A stretch of 64,000 bases of DNA from Nitrospinaceae bacterium (lineage in GTDB: Bacteria > Nitrospinota > Nitrospinia > Nitrospinales > VA-1): assembly GCA_029261655.1 (NCBI GenBank), contig JAJDAY010000022.1, positions 124,001 through 188,000 of the forward strand, given 5' to 3'. Made by a program: the position numbers and the translations under genes. Below, piece after piece: positions 25,339 through 34,650 of the stretch. The stretch's first letter is position 1. Each line of letters starts with the position of its first letter. Under the pieces are notes generated by a model. That model saw nothing but the letters and a program-made list of their open reading frames with translations, was not told the DNA's origin and searched no databases.

Positions 25339-26328
25339 TCAAATCGCGCGCTTATTTTTAGAGTAAGGCAGGAACCATCCTTTGGTCATGGCTCTTTTTA
25401 TCTCTCTGGTCGAAACCTTCCGGGTGCGCTGGATGGTTTTACGTTGAGCAAAAACTCCGGGCAGGCCCTTCAAGGCGTCTATTTTGGCGCGAAAAATCGC
25501 ACACCCTTTTCCTTTGAGGGTGAACCAGATTAAGGCCGCCACATTGACCAGCAAATGTTGAGGCAGGTAAACCCAGATAAGAATGCCCGGCATGTTCTTG
25601 ACGTAAGCCCAAACCAGATTCCGGTTTCCGTGATAGACGGCATAGTCGCTATAACGGTGCGTGGACCCAGAACCCACATGCGTGACCACCGCATCGGCGA
25701 CATAAAAGCAACGATGCCCCAATAAGCGAATGCGGAATCCCAGATCGACATCTTCAAAATAGGAATTGAAGTTTTCGTCGAACCCGCCGACCTCAAGAAA
25801 AACATCCTTTCTAATCATCGCGGCGGCGGCGCAGGCGGAAAACACTACCCCGCTGGCTCGCTTCGTGGCAGAGGCGCTCAATCCGTGATCCCTGCGCCAG
25901 GCCAGTCCGCTGACATGGTAGATATCCCCCGTTCCGTCCAGCTCATCGAGGGTCCCGTGCCTTCGCATATGACTGCCGAAAAAAGCACACTCCGGGTTTT
26001 GCCCGGTGGCACCCAGAAGATTTTTAAGCCAGTCCGGTTCCGCAAAAGCGTCTGGATTCAAAAACGCGATCCAATCGCAATCTCTTACTTTTTTTACCCC
26101 CAAATTATTAGCGTGGGAAAATCCGGTATTCGTATCCAGCCGAATCAGCTCCACATGCTGAAATTTTTCCTCGATTCCCTTAAGAGAATCATCGGAACTT
26201 GCGTTGTCCACCACGATGATTTGCTTGGGCAGGCGGGTTTGGTTTTTTAGCGCGGACAGGCATTTTAGAAGATCGTTTCCAGAGTTCCAGTTGACGACAA
26301 TGACCGCCGCCTGCTTCATTTCATTCAT
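25339..26328 (-). CDS. GT2 family glycosyltransferase, WbbL-like
   Basis: The start is the ATG at 26328 behind GGAAAG, giving 329 residues; a longer upstream frame lacks homology. The GT-A core shows AAVIVVNWNSGNDLLKCLSA, IVVDNASSDDS, NTGFSHANNLG and FLNPDAF (NPD at 91-93), then AMIRKDVFLEVGGFDE and FEDVDLGFRIRL. The C-terminal part has one or two hydrophobic stretches that may hold it at the membrane. It is the only minus-strand gene between 21.2 and 30.6 kb and converges on the TPR membrane protein, so it has its own control. Confidence 0.85.
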   Translation of the reverse strand: MNEMKQAAVIVVNWNSGNDLLKCLSALKNQTRLPKQIIVVDNASSDDSLKGIEEKFQHVELIRLDTNTGFSHANNLGVKKVRDCDWIAFLNPDAFAEPDWLKNLLGATGQNPECAFFGSHMRRHGTLDELDGTGDIYHVSGLAWRRDHGLSASATKRASGVVFSACAAAAMIRKDVFLEVGGFDENFNSYFEDVDLGFRIRLLGHRCFYVADAVVTHVGSGSTHRYSDYAVYHGNRNLVWAYVKNMPGILIWVYLPQHLLVNVAALIWFTLKGKGCAIFRAKIDALKGLPGVFAQRKTIQRTRKVSTREIKRAMTKGWFLPYSKNKRAI

Positions 26329-26449
26329 GGCTCTTTCCATTGATCGCGTGGCCCCGATCCCCTTGCAAACCTGAAACGGACAGAATATACTCCCTGCCAA
26401 TGTCAGGAGTTTCTTTAACCCGGATGAGCATCAGAGCAAACTTCCCAAT

Positions 26450-27508
26450 ATGAAGACCTATTTTGTGACCGGTGGCGCCGGGTTTATCGGCAGTAATTTT
26501 ATTTTAAACCTTCTGCCCGATCAGAACATCACCGTCGTCAATTTCGACAAACTGACCTATGCTGGGAACCTGGAATCCCTCGCCTCTATTTCCACCCAGC
26601 CCAACTATATTTTTGCGGAAGGCGACATCTGCGATCAAGCGCGCGTTTCGGAATTGCTGACCACGCATGCGCCCGACTATATCATTAATTTCGCGGCGGA
26701 ATCGCATGTCGATCGTTCGATCGACGGCCCGTCCGAGTTCATTCAAACCAATATTGTCGGAACCTTCGAGCTTCTGGAAGCGGCGCGTCAATACCTGGGA
26801 ACGCTTGAAGACAAAAAAAAGCAGACTTTCCGGTTTCTTCACGTTTCGACCGATGAAGTGTTCGGGTCTCTCGGTCCTAAAGGCTATTTCACCGAGGAAA
26901 CCCCCTACGCGCCCAACTCGCCCTATGCGGCGTCGAAAGCTGCATCGGATCATTTGATCCGGTCCTACAACCGGACCTTCGGTTTTCCCGCGCTGACCAC
27001 AAATTGCTCCAACAATTACGGGCCTTATCAATTCCCTGAAAAACTGGTTCCTCTGATAATTCACAACGCTCTGGCGGGAAAACCACTGCCGGTTTACGGG
27101 GACGGCCAACAGATTCGCGACTGGCTTTATGTCGAAGATCACTGCCACGCCATTCGCACGGTCCTGGAAAAAGGGACGCTTGGCGAAGTGTATGCCATTG
27201 GCGGCAACAACGAAAAAGCCAATCTGGAAATCGTCCACACCATTTGCGAATTACTCGATGAAATGGCCCCGCAGGCATCAGGAAAACCCTATAAATCGCT
27301 GATCACTTTCGTCAACGACCGGCCAGGGCACGACCGCCGTTACGCCATCGACTCCGGAAAAGTTCAACGACAGTTGGGATGGTCTCCCAAGGAAACTTTT
27401 GCGACCGGACTCAGAAAAACCATCCGCTGGTATCTGGACCATCAAACATGGGTGGATCGGGTGATGTCAGGTGCTTATCGCGGCGAACGCCTGGGTCTCG
27501 GCTCCTAG
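26450..27508 (+). CDS. rmlB: dTDP-glucose 4,6-dehydratase
   Basis: A 352-residue extended SDR enzyme making dTDP-4-keto-6-deoxyglucose, the second step to dTDP-rhamnose. It has [11 protein letters not shown] at 7-17 for NAD, STDEVFG (133-139) with the catalytic Asp-Glu pair, and Tyr159/Lys163 ([12 protein letters not shown]). [15 protein letters not shown] and the C-terminal [13 protein letters not shown] are diagnostic. The rmlA gene follows after 28 bases and rmlD after that; no rmlC is found in the window. Confidence 0.95.
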   Translation: MKTYFVTGGAGFIGSNFILNLLPDQNITVVNFDKLTYAGNLESLASISTQPNYIFAEGDICDQARVSELLTTHAPDYIINFAAESHVDRSIDGPSEFIQTNIVGTFELLEAARQYLGTLEDKKKQTFRFLHVSTDEVFGSLGPKGYFTEETPYAPNSPYAASKAASDHLIRSYNRTFGFPALTTNCSNNYGPYQFPEKLVPLIIHNALAGKPLPVYGDGQQIRDWLYVEDHCHAIRTVLEKGTLGEVYAIGGNNEKANLEIVHTICELLDEMAPQASGKPYKSLITFVNDRPGHDRRYAIDSGKVQRQLGWSPKETFATGLRKTIRWYLDHQTWVDRVMSGAYRGERLGLGS

Positions 27509-27536
27509 TGGAAAATAAAGTGAGGGAACGGTTTTC

Positions 27537-28418
27537 ATGATAAATAAAGGAATCATTCTTGCCGGCGGTTCGGGTTCCAGGCTTTACCCTCTGACTCAGG
27601 TGGTCAGCAAACAGTTGATGCCGCTCTACGACAAGCCCATGATCTACTATCCCCTGAGCACCCTTCTGCTCGCCGGGATCACGGACATCCTGATCATCAC
27701 CACCCCCGTCGATCAACCTTTGTTCAAGGCCTTGCTCAAAGATGGGAGCCAATGGGGTATCCAGATTCGATATGCCCAGCAACCCAACCCGGAGGGCCTC
27801 GCACAGGCGTTCATCATCGGCAAAGAGTTCATCGGCAACGACGGTTGCTCTCTCATCTTAGGCGACAATGTTTTCTATGGGCAGGGCTTGGGCCCTTTGA
27901 TGCAACAAGCGAGGCAACAAAAAGAAGGGGCCACGGTGTTTGGATATTGGGTCAAGGACCCTGAGAACTATGGCATCGCCGATTTCGATTCATCGGGAAA
28001 GGTGATCCACGTTGAAGAAAAACCCAAACAGCCGAAATCCAATTACGCCATTACCGGATTGTATTTTTACGATAACTCCGTGGTGGATATCGCCGCAAAT
28101 TTAAAACCCTCGGCCAGGGGAGAGCTGGAAATCACCGATGTCAACAAGGCTTACCTGGAGAGGAAACTTTTGCGCTTGGAAAAAATGGGGCGGGGCTATG
28201 CCTGGCTGGACACCGGGTCCCACGACTCTCTGCTGGCGGCGGCAAACTTCATTGAAACCATCGAAAATCGTCAGGGCCTCAAAATTTCCTGCCCGGAGGA
28301 AATCGCCTTCAACATGGGGTTGATTTCGGCGGCCGATCTTGAAAAACTGGCAACGCCTCTCAGCAAAAACGGTTATGGCCAATACTTGCTTGCCCTGGCC
28401 AGGCGGGGCAAATCCTAA
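27537..28418 (+). CDS. rmlA: Glucose-1-phosphate thymidylyltransferase
   Basis: A 293-residue nucleotidyltransferase that joins dTTP and glucose-1-phosphate to give dTDP-glucose. The signature [11 protein letters not shown] is at 10-20, followed by [18 protein letters not shown], and further in [22 protein letters not shown] and [13 protein letters not shown]. It matches the family along its full length. It lies 28 bases behind rmlB in the same operon. A 15-base perfect hairpin follows the stop. Confidence 0.95.
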   Translation: MINKGIILAGGSGSRLYPLTQVVSKQLMPLYDKPMIYYPLSTLLLAGITDILIITTPVDQPLFKALLKDGSQWGIQIRYAQQPNPEGLAQAFIIGKEFIGNDGCSLILGDNVFYGQGLGPLMQQARQQKEGATVFGYWVKDPENYGIADFDSSGKVIHVEEKPKQPKSNYAITGLYFYDNSVVDIAANLKPSARGELEITDVNKAYLERKLLRLEKMGRGYAWLDTGSHDSLLAAANFIETIENRQGLKISCPEEIAFNMGLISAADLEKLATPLSKNGYGQYLLALARRGKS

Positions 28419-28433
28419 CCAGCGTGACGCTGG
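28419..28433. other. Short hairpin after rmlA
   Basis: CCAGCG-TGA-CGCTGG is a six-pair stem with a three-base loop directly after the rmlA stop. No T-run follows, so it is more likely an mRNA-stabilising or processing hairpin than a classical terminator. Confidence 0.35.
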
Positions 28434-28572
28434 ACCCAATATTTACGTGCAATAGGATTTTTGGGGATCATTCATTTACCTTTAATCTCTCATTTTTTTG
28501 TCTGTGGTTTTCAGTCTTCCTTTATTTTAAAGGCATGCTTAAAGCCAAACTCAAAAACGGGTATTTATTTAA

Positions 28573-29460
28573 ATGCGAATTTTACTGATCGGGAAAAATG
28601 GCCAAATCGGCTGGGAACTTCAAAGGGAGCTTGAAGGACTCGGGGAAATAACCGCGCCGGGAAGAGAAGAACTCGATCTTTGCGATACGGTCCAGATCAG
28701 GCAAATTGTGAATGAGGTCCGGCCCGACCTCATCGTCAACGCCGCCGCCTACACCGCCGTGGACAAGGCGGAAGAAGAACCGGAGCTGGCGATGGCGATC
28801 AACGGAACCGCTCCTGGAGTTCTCGCTGAAGCAGCAAAAAAAACCGGGTCGGCCCTGATCCACTATTCAACCGATTATGTATTCGACGGAAATAAAACCA
28901 GCGGAGCTTACCGGGAGGAGGACACTCCGAATCCTTTGAACATTTACGGAAAAACCAAACTGGCAGGAGAGCAAGCCATCACCCGGCAGGGAATCCCTCA
29001 CCTCATCCTCCGCACCAGCGGCATCTATGGGTCGAGAGGAAAAAACTTCATGCTCACGATTCTGAAACTGGCAAAAGAAGGCAAAGAACTCAAAATCGTC
29101 AATGACCAGGTGAATTCCCCCACATGGTGCGGCGCGGTTGCCCTGGCCACCCGGCAAATCATTGCCTCGCTGGTCGATCCTACCGAAAAACAATTTTCAG
29201 AAAATATGAACAAGGTCAGCGGCATTTATCAATTATCATGCGGGGACGAAACCAGTTGGTACGGGTTTGCGCAGGCTTTTCTGGGTCACTCAAAAGAAAC
29301 CGGGCACGCAAAGATCATCCCAATACCGACGTCCGAATACCCGACCCCGGCCAGACGCCCCCTCCGGTCTGTGCTGTCAAACGCGAAAATAGAACGGGTC
29401 CTGGGAATCAAAATGCCTCTCTGGGACGAAGCGTTGAAACAATGCCTGGAAAAAAAATGA
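28573..29460 (+). CDS. rmlD: dTDP-4-dehydrorhamnose reductase
   Basis: A 295-residue SDR enzyme for the last step to dTDP-L-rhamnose. The nucleotide-binding loop LLIGKNGQIGWEL is at 4-16; NAAAYTAVDKAEEEP, STDYVFDG (99-106) and Tyr125/Lys129 (YGKTK) follow, with the C-terminal TPARRPLRSVLSNAKI. It is separated from rmlA by 154 bases that include the hairpin, so it may be transcribed from its own promoter. Together with rmlB and rmlA it supports rhamnose supply; the 3,5-epimerase RmlC must be encoded elsewhere. Confidence 0.93.
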   Translation: MRILLIGKNGQIGWELQRELEGLGEITAPGREELDLCDTVQIRQIVNEVRPDLIVNAAAYTAVDKAEEEPELAMAINGTAPGVLAEAAKKTGSALIHYSTDYVFDGNKTSGAYREEDTPNPLNIYGKTKLAGEQAITRQGIPHLILRTSGIYGSRGKNFMLTILKLAKEGKELKIVNDQVNSPTWCGAVALATRQIIASLVDPTEKQFSENMNKVSGIYQLSCGDETSWYGFAQAFLGHSKETGHAKIIPIPTSEYPTPARRPLRSVLSNAKIERVLGIKMPLWDEALKQCLEKK

Positions 29461-29582
29461 CTGTATTGACTCAAAAGTAAAAACAGTTTTATTCTGCAAC
29501 GCATTCTTTTAAAATTTCCTTAAGTATCCGATATCGTTAGAAAATTTTTAAACTTTTAATCTTTCACCTTAAGGACAGAAAC

Positions 29583-30644
29583 TTGAAAAAAGCGTTTATC
29601 ACCGGCATCACGGGGCAGGATGGTTCCTACCTTGCAGAGCTCCTTCTGGAAAAAGGCTATGAGATTCACGGACTGGTTAGGCGGTCCAGCAGTTTCAACC
29701 GGGGGAGAATCGAACATCTGCATCGGGATCATCACCTGCCGCAAAATAGAATCCACCTGCACTATGGGGATATGACCGACGGCCTCAGCCTGAACCGGCT
29801 GGTGGCAAAAACCGAGCCCGATGAAATTTACAACCTGGCGGCGCAGAGTCACGTCGCCGTCAGTTTTGAGACTCCCGAATACACCAGTCAGGCCGACGCC
29901 GTCGGAACTCTCAGAATTCTCGACACCATCAAATCCTTAGGCATGGAAAAATCGTGCCGGTTTTATCAGGCCTCTACCAGTGAAATGTTTGGGAAAGTCG
30001 TCGAAACCCCGCAACGGGAAACGACCCCGTTTTATCCCCGGAGTCCCTACGGCGTCGCCAAACTATACGCCCACTGGATCACCGTCAATTACCGCGAGGC
30101 CTACGGAATTTTCGCGTGTAGCGGCATCCTGTTCAATCACGAGTCGCCCCGCCGGGGAGAAAATTTCGTGACCCGCAAGATCACCCTGAGCCTCGCGAAT
30201 ATCCTGAAGGGAACCCAGGAAAAATTATTCCTTGGAAATTTAAACGCCAAAAGAGACTGGGGGTTTGCCGGAGACTACGTGGAGGGCATGTGGAAAATGC
30301 TGCAACAGGACGCGCCGGATGATTATGTTCTGGCCACCGGAGAACAACACAACGTCCGCGAGTTTATTGAAATAGCCTTCGGTCTTTGTGGAATAAAAAT
30401 CGAATGGCAGGGGAAAGGCGTTCAGGAAAAAGGCGTCGATCCTAAAACCGGACGCACTCTGGTGGAGGTCGACCCCGCTTACTTTCGTCCGACTGAGGTG
30501 GAAACGCTGATCGGCGACCCCCAGAAAGCCAAGGATAAACTCGGCTGGGTCCACCAAACCCCATTCAAGGAACTGGTGCGCATGATGGTGGAAGCGGATT
30601 TAAAACTGGCAGGGCTGGACCCGGCTAAAGTCATGGGGTCATAA
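29583..30644 (+). CDS. gmd: GDP-mannose 4,6-dehydratase
   Basis: A 353-residue enzyme converting GDP-mannose to GDP-4-keto-6-deoxymannose, precursor of GDP-fucose, GDP-rhamnose or GDP-perosamine. [20 protein letters not shown] (residues 6-25) starts the NADP fold, [11 protein letters not shown] follows, STSEMFG is at 131-137 and the Tyr156/Lys160 pair is [26 protein letters not shown] and the C-terminal [18 protein letters not shown] are diagnostic. The start is TTG behind AAGGA. The usual partner fcl is not adjacent; instead a TIR gene converges from the other strand. Confidence 0.95.
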   Translation: MKKAFITGITGQDGSYLAELLLEKGYEIHGLVRRSSSFNRGRIEHLHRDHHLPQNRIHLHYGDMTDGLSLNRLVAKTEPDEIYNLAAQSHVAVSFETPEYTSQADAVGTLRILDTIKSLGMEKSCRFYQASTSEMFGKVVETPQRETTPFYPRSPYGVAKLYAHWITVNYREAYGIFACSGILFNHESPRRGENFVTRKITLSLANILKGTQEKLFLGNLNAKRDWGFAGDYVEGMWKMLQQDAPDDYVLATGEQHNVREFIEIAFGLCGIKIEWQGKGVQEKGVDPKTGRTLVEVDPAYFRPTEVETLIGDPQKAKDKLGWVHQTPFKELVRMMVEADLKLAGLDPAKVMGS

Positions 30645-30663
30645 TTTAAGAAATCCCCCTGAA

Positions 30664-30686
30664 CCCCCTATTTTGGGAAAGGGGGG
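30664..30686. terminator. Hairpin between convergent gmd and TIR genes
   Basis: CCCCC, twelve bases, GGGGGG lies between the gmd stop (30644) and the TIR stop (30690). The flanking sequence has no strong T-run, but the position suggests a shared bidirectional terminator. Confidence 0.45.
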
Positions 30687-30689
30687 ATA

Positions 30690-32054
30690 CTATTTTCTTC
30701 CAGCCTTCCTTGCTTTAACCCAATCCTGATAATCGTAATAACTCCTTATTATATTGAGATCTATAAGACCTTCGATAATCTCTTGCGAATTTTGTTTAAC
30801 CCCTAAGTTTTCCTTCGCGTCTTCTACAATATCCTGCAACCCGCTTATTATAGTTTTTGTAAACTTAAACTGCTTTCTACTCTTATAAAGCGCTTTTAAA
30901 AACGGATTACCATAGTGACGATGGTCAATATCACTAGCCCAAAGATCACGCATATTAATTCCTTGCAAAAGCATTTTTCGGTATTTTTCAGGCAACCAGG
31001 TTGCATCACTGCTCACAAGCCAAATCAACCCCTCAAATATGTTCCAATGAGAACGAATATAGCTTGTATCATGTGCGTCAAAATACCTGTGACCAAGTTC
31101 TTTAGGTGCGTAATTTCCAAACTTTGGATGCCTTAATGCGATCACATCTCCGCAAAGTGGCTCTTTATCGTCAATAGTAGCAGGCCCCGAATAAGAAAAA
31201 ATTCTATCTGCCTCTTTAGAACCGGATTCAAGAAGTTTGTCGAAAACATCTTCAAATCCTGAGTCAAAACCGGGGATTGTTAATTGTGGGGCATATAGTG
31301 CAAGCACGCCGGGATTATCTCTTGCACAATCATACAGTCCGGGCCAGCGACGAATAAATTCATGCACTATATCAGGATGCGTAATAGGAGAAATATTGAG
31401 TTCTTCGCCCTCAAATGACCAGTCTATTTGTAGAGCTGTTGACGCAATGTTAAGCCCTCGTTCATGTCCCCGCTCTTCGTTAGGGAAGGGTAGAGGAAAA
31501 ATCCATCGCTTACCTGAATTGATATCTGGAAATTTTAAAAATTCCTTGTATTCAACAATATCTAGCCACCATTCATCCGAAATGGGTGGTGGATCAAGAT
31601 TGAGACCGACTAAATAATCTCTTGCAACAATTAACGGGCTTTCTTCTGGTTTTATTTTCTTGATGATTTCGCGCAAAACTACGTTGATACCCTTTGCTGA
31701 TGAGGTAGCTTTTTTGTCTGCCATAGGAGGCGAATGCTTTATTATTTCTTCAACTCCAACTCTGTGCCAAATGGGTAAAATAAGATCTTTTTTCTCAGCC
31801 ATTTCCCTTGCGATTAAACCTTTTAACTCTCTCCCTGCCCATGGTTTATTAAAAAAGCACGGGCTTAGGACTACTAGGCCAAATCTAGATTTTGCAAGTC
31901 CTTCATCAATTTTTTGCGTAAGGCTATCTCCTATAGATAGGGAAAATTCATCATACCAAACCTCTATATGTTGTTGCCTTAGACGCTCAGCTAAAGGTCG
32001 AACAAAGTCTTCCTTATCCTCGCTCGCATGGCATATAAAAACATCGTATTGCAT
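30690..32054 (-). CDS. TIR-domain protein with uncharacterised C-terminal domain
   Basis: A 454-residue soluble protein. Residues 1-135 form a TIR domain: YDVFICHASEDKEDFVRPLA, VWYDEFSLSIGDSL (box 2 region), LVVLSPCFFNKPWAGREL. Glu76 in WAGREL is at the place of the catalytic glutamate of NAD-cleaving TIR enzymes. The remaining 300 residues have no family I recognise; they contain a tryptophan-rich part (ISDEWWLDIVEYKEF; WIFPLPFP) and no membrane helix. TIR proteins of this form act in bacterial anti-phage immunity or signalling. Hand-counted GC of two lines is 35 and 45 percent, lower than gmd beside it. It is 93 bases behind a same-strand glycosyltransferase. Confidence 0.85.
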   Translation of the reverse strand: MQYDVFICHASEDKEDFVRPLAERLRQQHIEVWYDEFSLSIGDSLTQKIDEGLAKSRFGLVVLSPCFFNKPWAGRELKGLIAREMAEKKDLILPIWHRVGVEEIIKHSPPMADKKATSSAKGINVVLREIIKKIKPEESPLIVARDYLVGLNLDPPPISDEWWLDIVEYKEFLKFPDINSGKRWIFPLPFPNEERGHERGLNIASTALQIDWSFEGEELNISPITHPDIVHEFIRRWPGLYDCARDNPGVLALYAPQLTIPGFDSGFEDVFDKLLESGSKEADRIFSYSGPATIDDKEPLCGDVIALRHPKFGNYAPKELGHRYFDAHDTSYIRSHWNIFEGLIWLVSSDATWLPEKYRKMLLQGINMRDLWASDIDHRHYGNPFLKALYKSRKQFKFTKTIISGLQDIVEDAKENLGVKQNSQEIIEGLIDLNIIRSYYDYQDWVKARKAGRK

Positions 32055-32147
32055 TTATTCTTTTTATCAGAATTTTAGAAAAGTAAAACGGACAAATCTT
32101 GACTTAGGCTTTCTCCTCTATTACTAATCCTCCCATATTCAGAAAAA

Positions 32148-33458
32148 TCACACCAAGCCCAGTTCTCGCAGGCGGTTCTGATACTTTTCCCCGATAACAG
32201 AGCAATTGTGCTGGTCACGGATATGGGACTGGCCCTTTGCCGCAATGGACGTTCGATAACCCTCATCCTCGACCAGTCGGCGCATGTACCAGGCGGCGTG
32301 CTCCACATCCGGGTCGGCCCAGATCTGGCCTTGGGCAAATGGGTATTCTTTCTCCCTGACCTTTACAAGAGAGTATTTCACCAGGCAGGAATTGTCCTCC
32401 AGGGTAAAATCCGTATTGCCGGAGTAACCGGTGGCGATGACGGGTTTGCCCAGCAACATGCTTTGCGCCATGCCAAGGCCGATGCCTTCCGAGCGGTGCA
32501 GGGAAATAAAGCAATCGGAAGTTTGCATCAACCCGATCATTGCATCGGGCCTGAACGCTTCGTCGATCAAAATGATTCTGGGGTCGCTTTTTACTTCTTC
32601 CTGCAACTGGGCGAATTCTTTTGGGTACAACAAACCGTCCATCGACTTGATGACCAGACTCACCCCCTCGTCTTTTCCGGGAAACGCTTTTACGAACGCT
32701 TCGATACAGGCGGACGGATTTTTCCGGGAAACATAAGATTTAAAATCAAAAACAAACAAGAAAGTAAACGACCGGGGAGGCAGTGAAAAAGTTTCACGGC
32801 CAAACCCTTGCACAGTTTCCAATTCGATGGCAATGGGTTGACACAAAACCGGTTTCCTCGACTTTTCGGAAACGGCTGTCTGGATGAAACTCGACGGACA
32901 CCAGACTTCGTCAAGGAAATCCAGCGGGGCCTGCCAGACCGTTGGGAAATTTCCAAGCTCCCAGGTCCAGTACCCTATGTTGTAGCGGTTTTCGACAAAC
33001 GACCGGCCCAGCATCACAATGGAGGATTCCATCTGGCCGGGTTTTAAATGAAAAATATTGGCCGCAAAAGGATTGTCTGGCCGGATGTGAGGGACCAGTC
33101 GATCATCCGCCTGCACCGGCGAGGCGGTCAACTGACAATCGCAAATCCCGAAATCCAGGTCCATTTGTTTAAGGGAGCTTGCGGTCTGCCGGATAAATTC
33201 GCCTTCCCCGATGATCGACCGAGGGTAGCCTACCAGGTTCACGCCTTTTTGGAGCCGGGCGCCGCCCGCGCTGTTGCCCGATAGCGCCGGTCCGTTCTGT
33301 CCGGATTTGGCCCCGTAAAGAAGTTTGAACGCCGCACTCATGAAACGGTCTTTCAGGCGGGTCCGTAGAGGCGGAGAAATCCAGCCGACCAGCGGCTTGA
33401 CGCTGGCGTAATGGTTCTTTAAAAATCGCATTGTCCATCTCACTCCCGCCCGGATCAT
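32148..33458 (-). CDS. GT4 family (GT-B fold) glycosyltransferase
   Basis: A 436-residue protein whose C-terminal half has the GT4 donor-binding features: FVFDFKSYVSRKNP, then SLVIKSMDG, DCFISLHRSEGIGLGMAQSM (the E-x7-E region) and GKPVIATGYSGN. The N-terminal half has the acceptor-domain fold, with ENRYNIGYWTWELGNFP and VWCPSSFIQ, typical of glycosyltransferases of long surface polymers. The first 60 residues are basic and less conserved, so a start at the internal ATG near residue 10 is possible. It precedes the TIR gene on the minus strand. Confidence 0.85.
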   Translation of the reverse strand: MIRAGVRWTMRFLKNHYASVKPLVGWISPPLRTRLKDRFMSAAFKLLYGAKSGQNGPALSGNSAGGARLQKGVNLVGYPRSIIGEGEFIRQTASSLKQMDLDFGICDCQLTASPVQADDRLVPHIRPDNPFAANIFHLKPGQMESSIVMLGRSFVENRYNIGYWTWELGNFPTVWQAPLDFLDEVWCPSSFIQTAVSEKSRKPVLCQPIAIELETVQGFGRETFSLPPRSFTFLFVFDFKSYVSRKNPSACIEAFVKAFPGKDEGVSLVIKSMDGLLYPKEFAQLQEEVKSDPRIILIDEAFRPDAMIGLMQTSDCFISLHRSEGIGLGMAQSMLLGKPVIATGYSGNTDFTLEDNSCLVKYSLVKVREKEYPFAQGQIWADPDVEHAAWYMRRLVEDEGYRTSIAAKGQSHIRDQHNCSVIGEKYQNRLRELGLV

Positions 33459-33504
33459 TTCAATTTTTTGCCTCGAACCACATCCCCATGCTTAAGCCCC
33501 AAAA

Positions 33505-33533
33505 TTGACAAGGTATTTGGAGGATGATACCAT
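33505..33533 (+). promoter_or_regulatory. Sigma70-type promoter for the 33.7 kb gene group
   Basis: A consensus TTGACA, 17 bases and TACCAT lie about 167 bases before the ATG at 33700, in the gap between divergent glycosyltransferase genes. Confidence 0.45.
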
Positions 33534-33699
33534 TTCGTCCAATTCATCATGAGCGTTTTTTGCCACTGTCTGCAATTTATACACCGCAAACACAAAGCGT
33601 TTACCCGGACCCGCCCATTTTGCAATTTGCCTGTTTGGACCTTTTTATCGAACAGGGAAAAACCTGATTTTCAAACGAGCGGAAGAAACCCCAAATTCC

Positions 33700-34650
33700 A
33701 TGATCTCTATCATCGTCCCGGTTTTTAACGAACAAGAAAACATCCCCGTTCTGTACGAAAAGCTGGTCGCGGTCATGGAGGCTTTGGGCAAGCCTTTTGA
33801 AATCCTGTTCATAAACGATGGCAGTGTGGATGAAAGCGAGCGCGTTTTAGACGGAATCGGCCTTAATGACGAGCGATGCAAGATCATTCATTTCAGCCGA
33901 AACCTGGGGCAGACCTCCGCCCTGATGGCGGGGGTGGACTTCGCCAAGGGCAATATCATGGTTCCCATCGACGCGGATTTACAAAACGATCCCGAGGACA
34001 TCCCCTCCTTACTGGAAAAGCTGGAAGAAGGGTACGATGTGGTGTCGGGTTGGAGAAAAAAACGCAAGGACCCCTCCCTGCGTCGGGTCCTGCTCAGCAA
34101 ATTCGCCAACAAACTGATTTCTCTTGTGTCCGGGGTTCGCCTGAACGATTACGGATGCACCTTGAAAGCGTATCGAAGCAGTCTCATCAAACCGGTCAAG
34201 CTCTACGGGGAGATGCATCGCTTCATCCCTATTTATGTGAGCTGGCAAGGGGGCAAGGTCACGGAAATCCCCGTCAGGCATCATCCAAGAATTCATGGCG
34301 AGTCCAACTACGGTTTGGGCAGGATCTTTAAAGTCGTTCTGGACCTGATCGTCATTCAGTTCCTCGCCAAATACAACACCAAACCCATTTATGTCTTTGG
34401 CGCGTTCGGGCTGTTCAACATAGGAATCGCGTTACTGACCTTTTGTTATGCCGTTTACCTGAAACTGTTTTTGGACGTCTCTTTCATTTCCACCCCGCTC
34501 CTTCTCCTGGTGAGCCTGACCTTCATCATGGGCACCCTGTGTATTCTGATGGGACTGCTGGCCGAAATGCTGGTCCGCATTTACTACGAGACGCAAAACA
34601 AGCCCAGTTATCTTATCAAAAACACAACCAACCTGGACCCCGCTCCCTGA
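33700..34650 (+). CDS. GT2 polyprenyl-phosphate glycosyltransferase (DPM1/GtrB/ArnC-like)
   Basis: A 316-residue enzyme with a GT-A domain (ISIIVPVFNEQENIPVLYE; INDGSVDESE; metal site DAD at 91-93 in PIDADLQNDPED) and two C-terminal helices (about 230-290). Such proteins transfer a sugar to undecaprenyl phosphate, giving the lipid donor used by GT-C enzymes outside the membrane. HHPRIHGESNYGLGRIFKV is the usual amphipathic segment before the helices. It fits with the GT-C proteins nearby. The stop overlaps the start of the AsnB-like gene (TGATG). Confidence 0.9.
   Translation: MISIIVPVFNEQENIPVLYEKLVAVMEALGKPFEILFINDGSVDESERVLDGIGLNDERCKIIHFSRNLGQTSALMAGVDFAKGNIMVPIDADLQNDPEDIPSLLEKLEEGYDVVSGWRKKRKDPSLRRVLLSKFANKLISLVSGVRLNDYGCTLKAYRSSLIKPVKLYGEMHRFIPIYVSWQGGKVTEIPVRHHPRIHGESNYGLGRIFKVVLDLIVIQFLAKYNTKPIYVFGAFGLFNIGIALLTFCYAVYLKLFLDVSFISTPLLLLVSLTFIMGTLCILMGLLAEMLVRIYYETQNKPSYLIKNTTNLDPAP

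Noticed and set aside
26504-27238. A 244-codon minus-strand frame opposite rmlB
   Set aside because: It is the mirror of a highly conserved coding sequence and has no recognisable domain.
29465-29500. TTGACT followed by an A/T stretch before gmd as a promoter
   Set aside because: The -10 match at proper spacing is poor.
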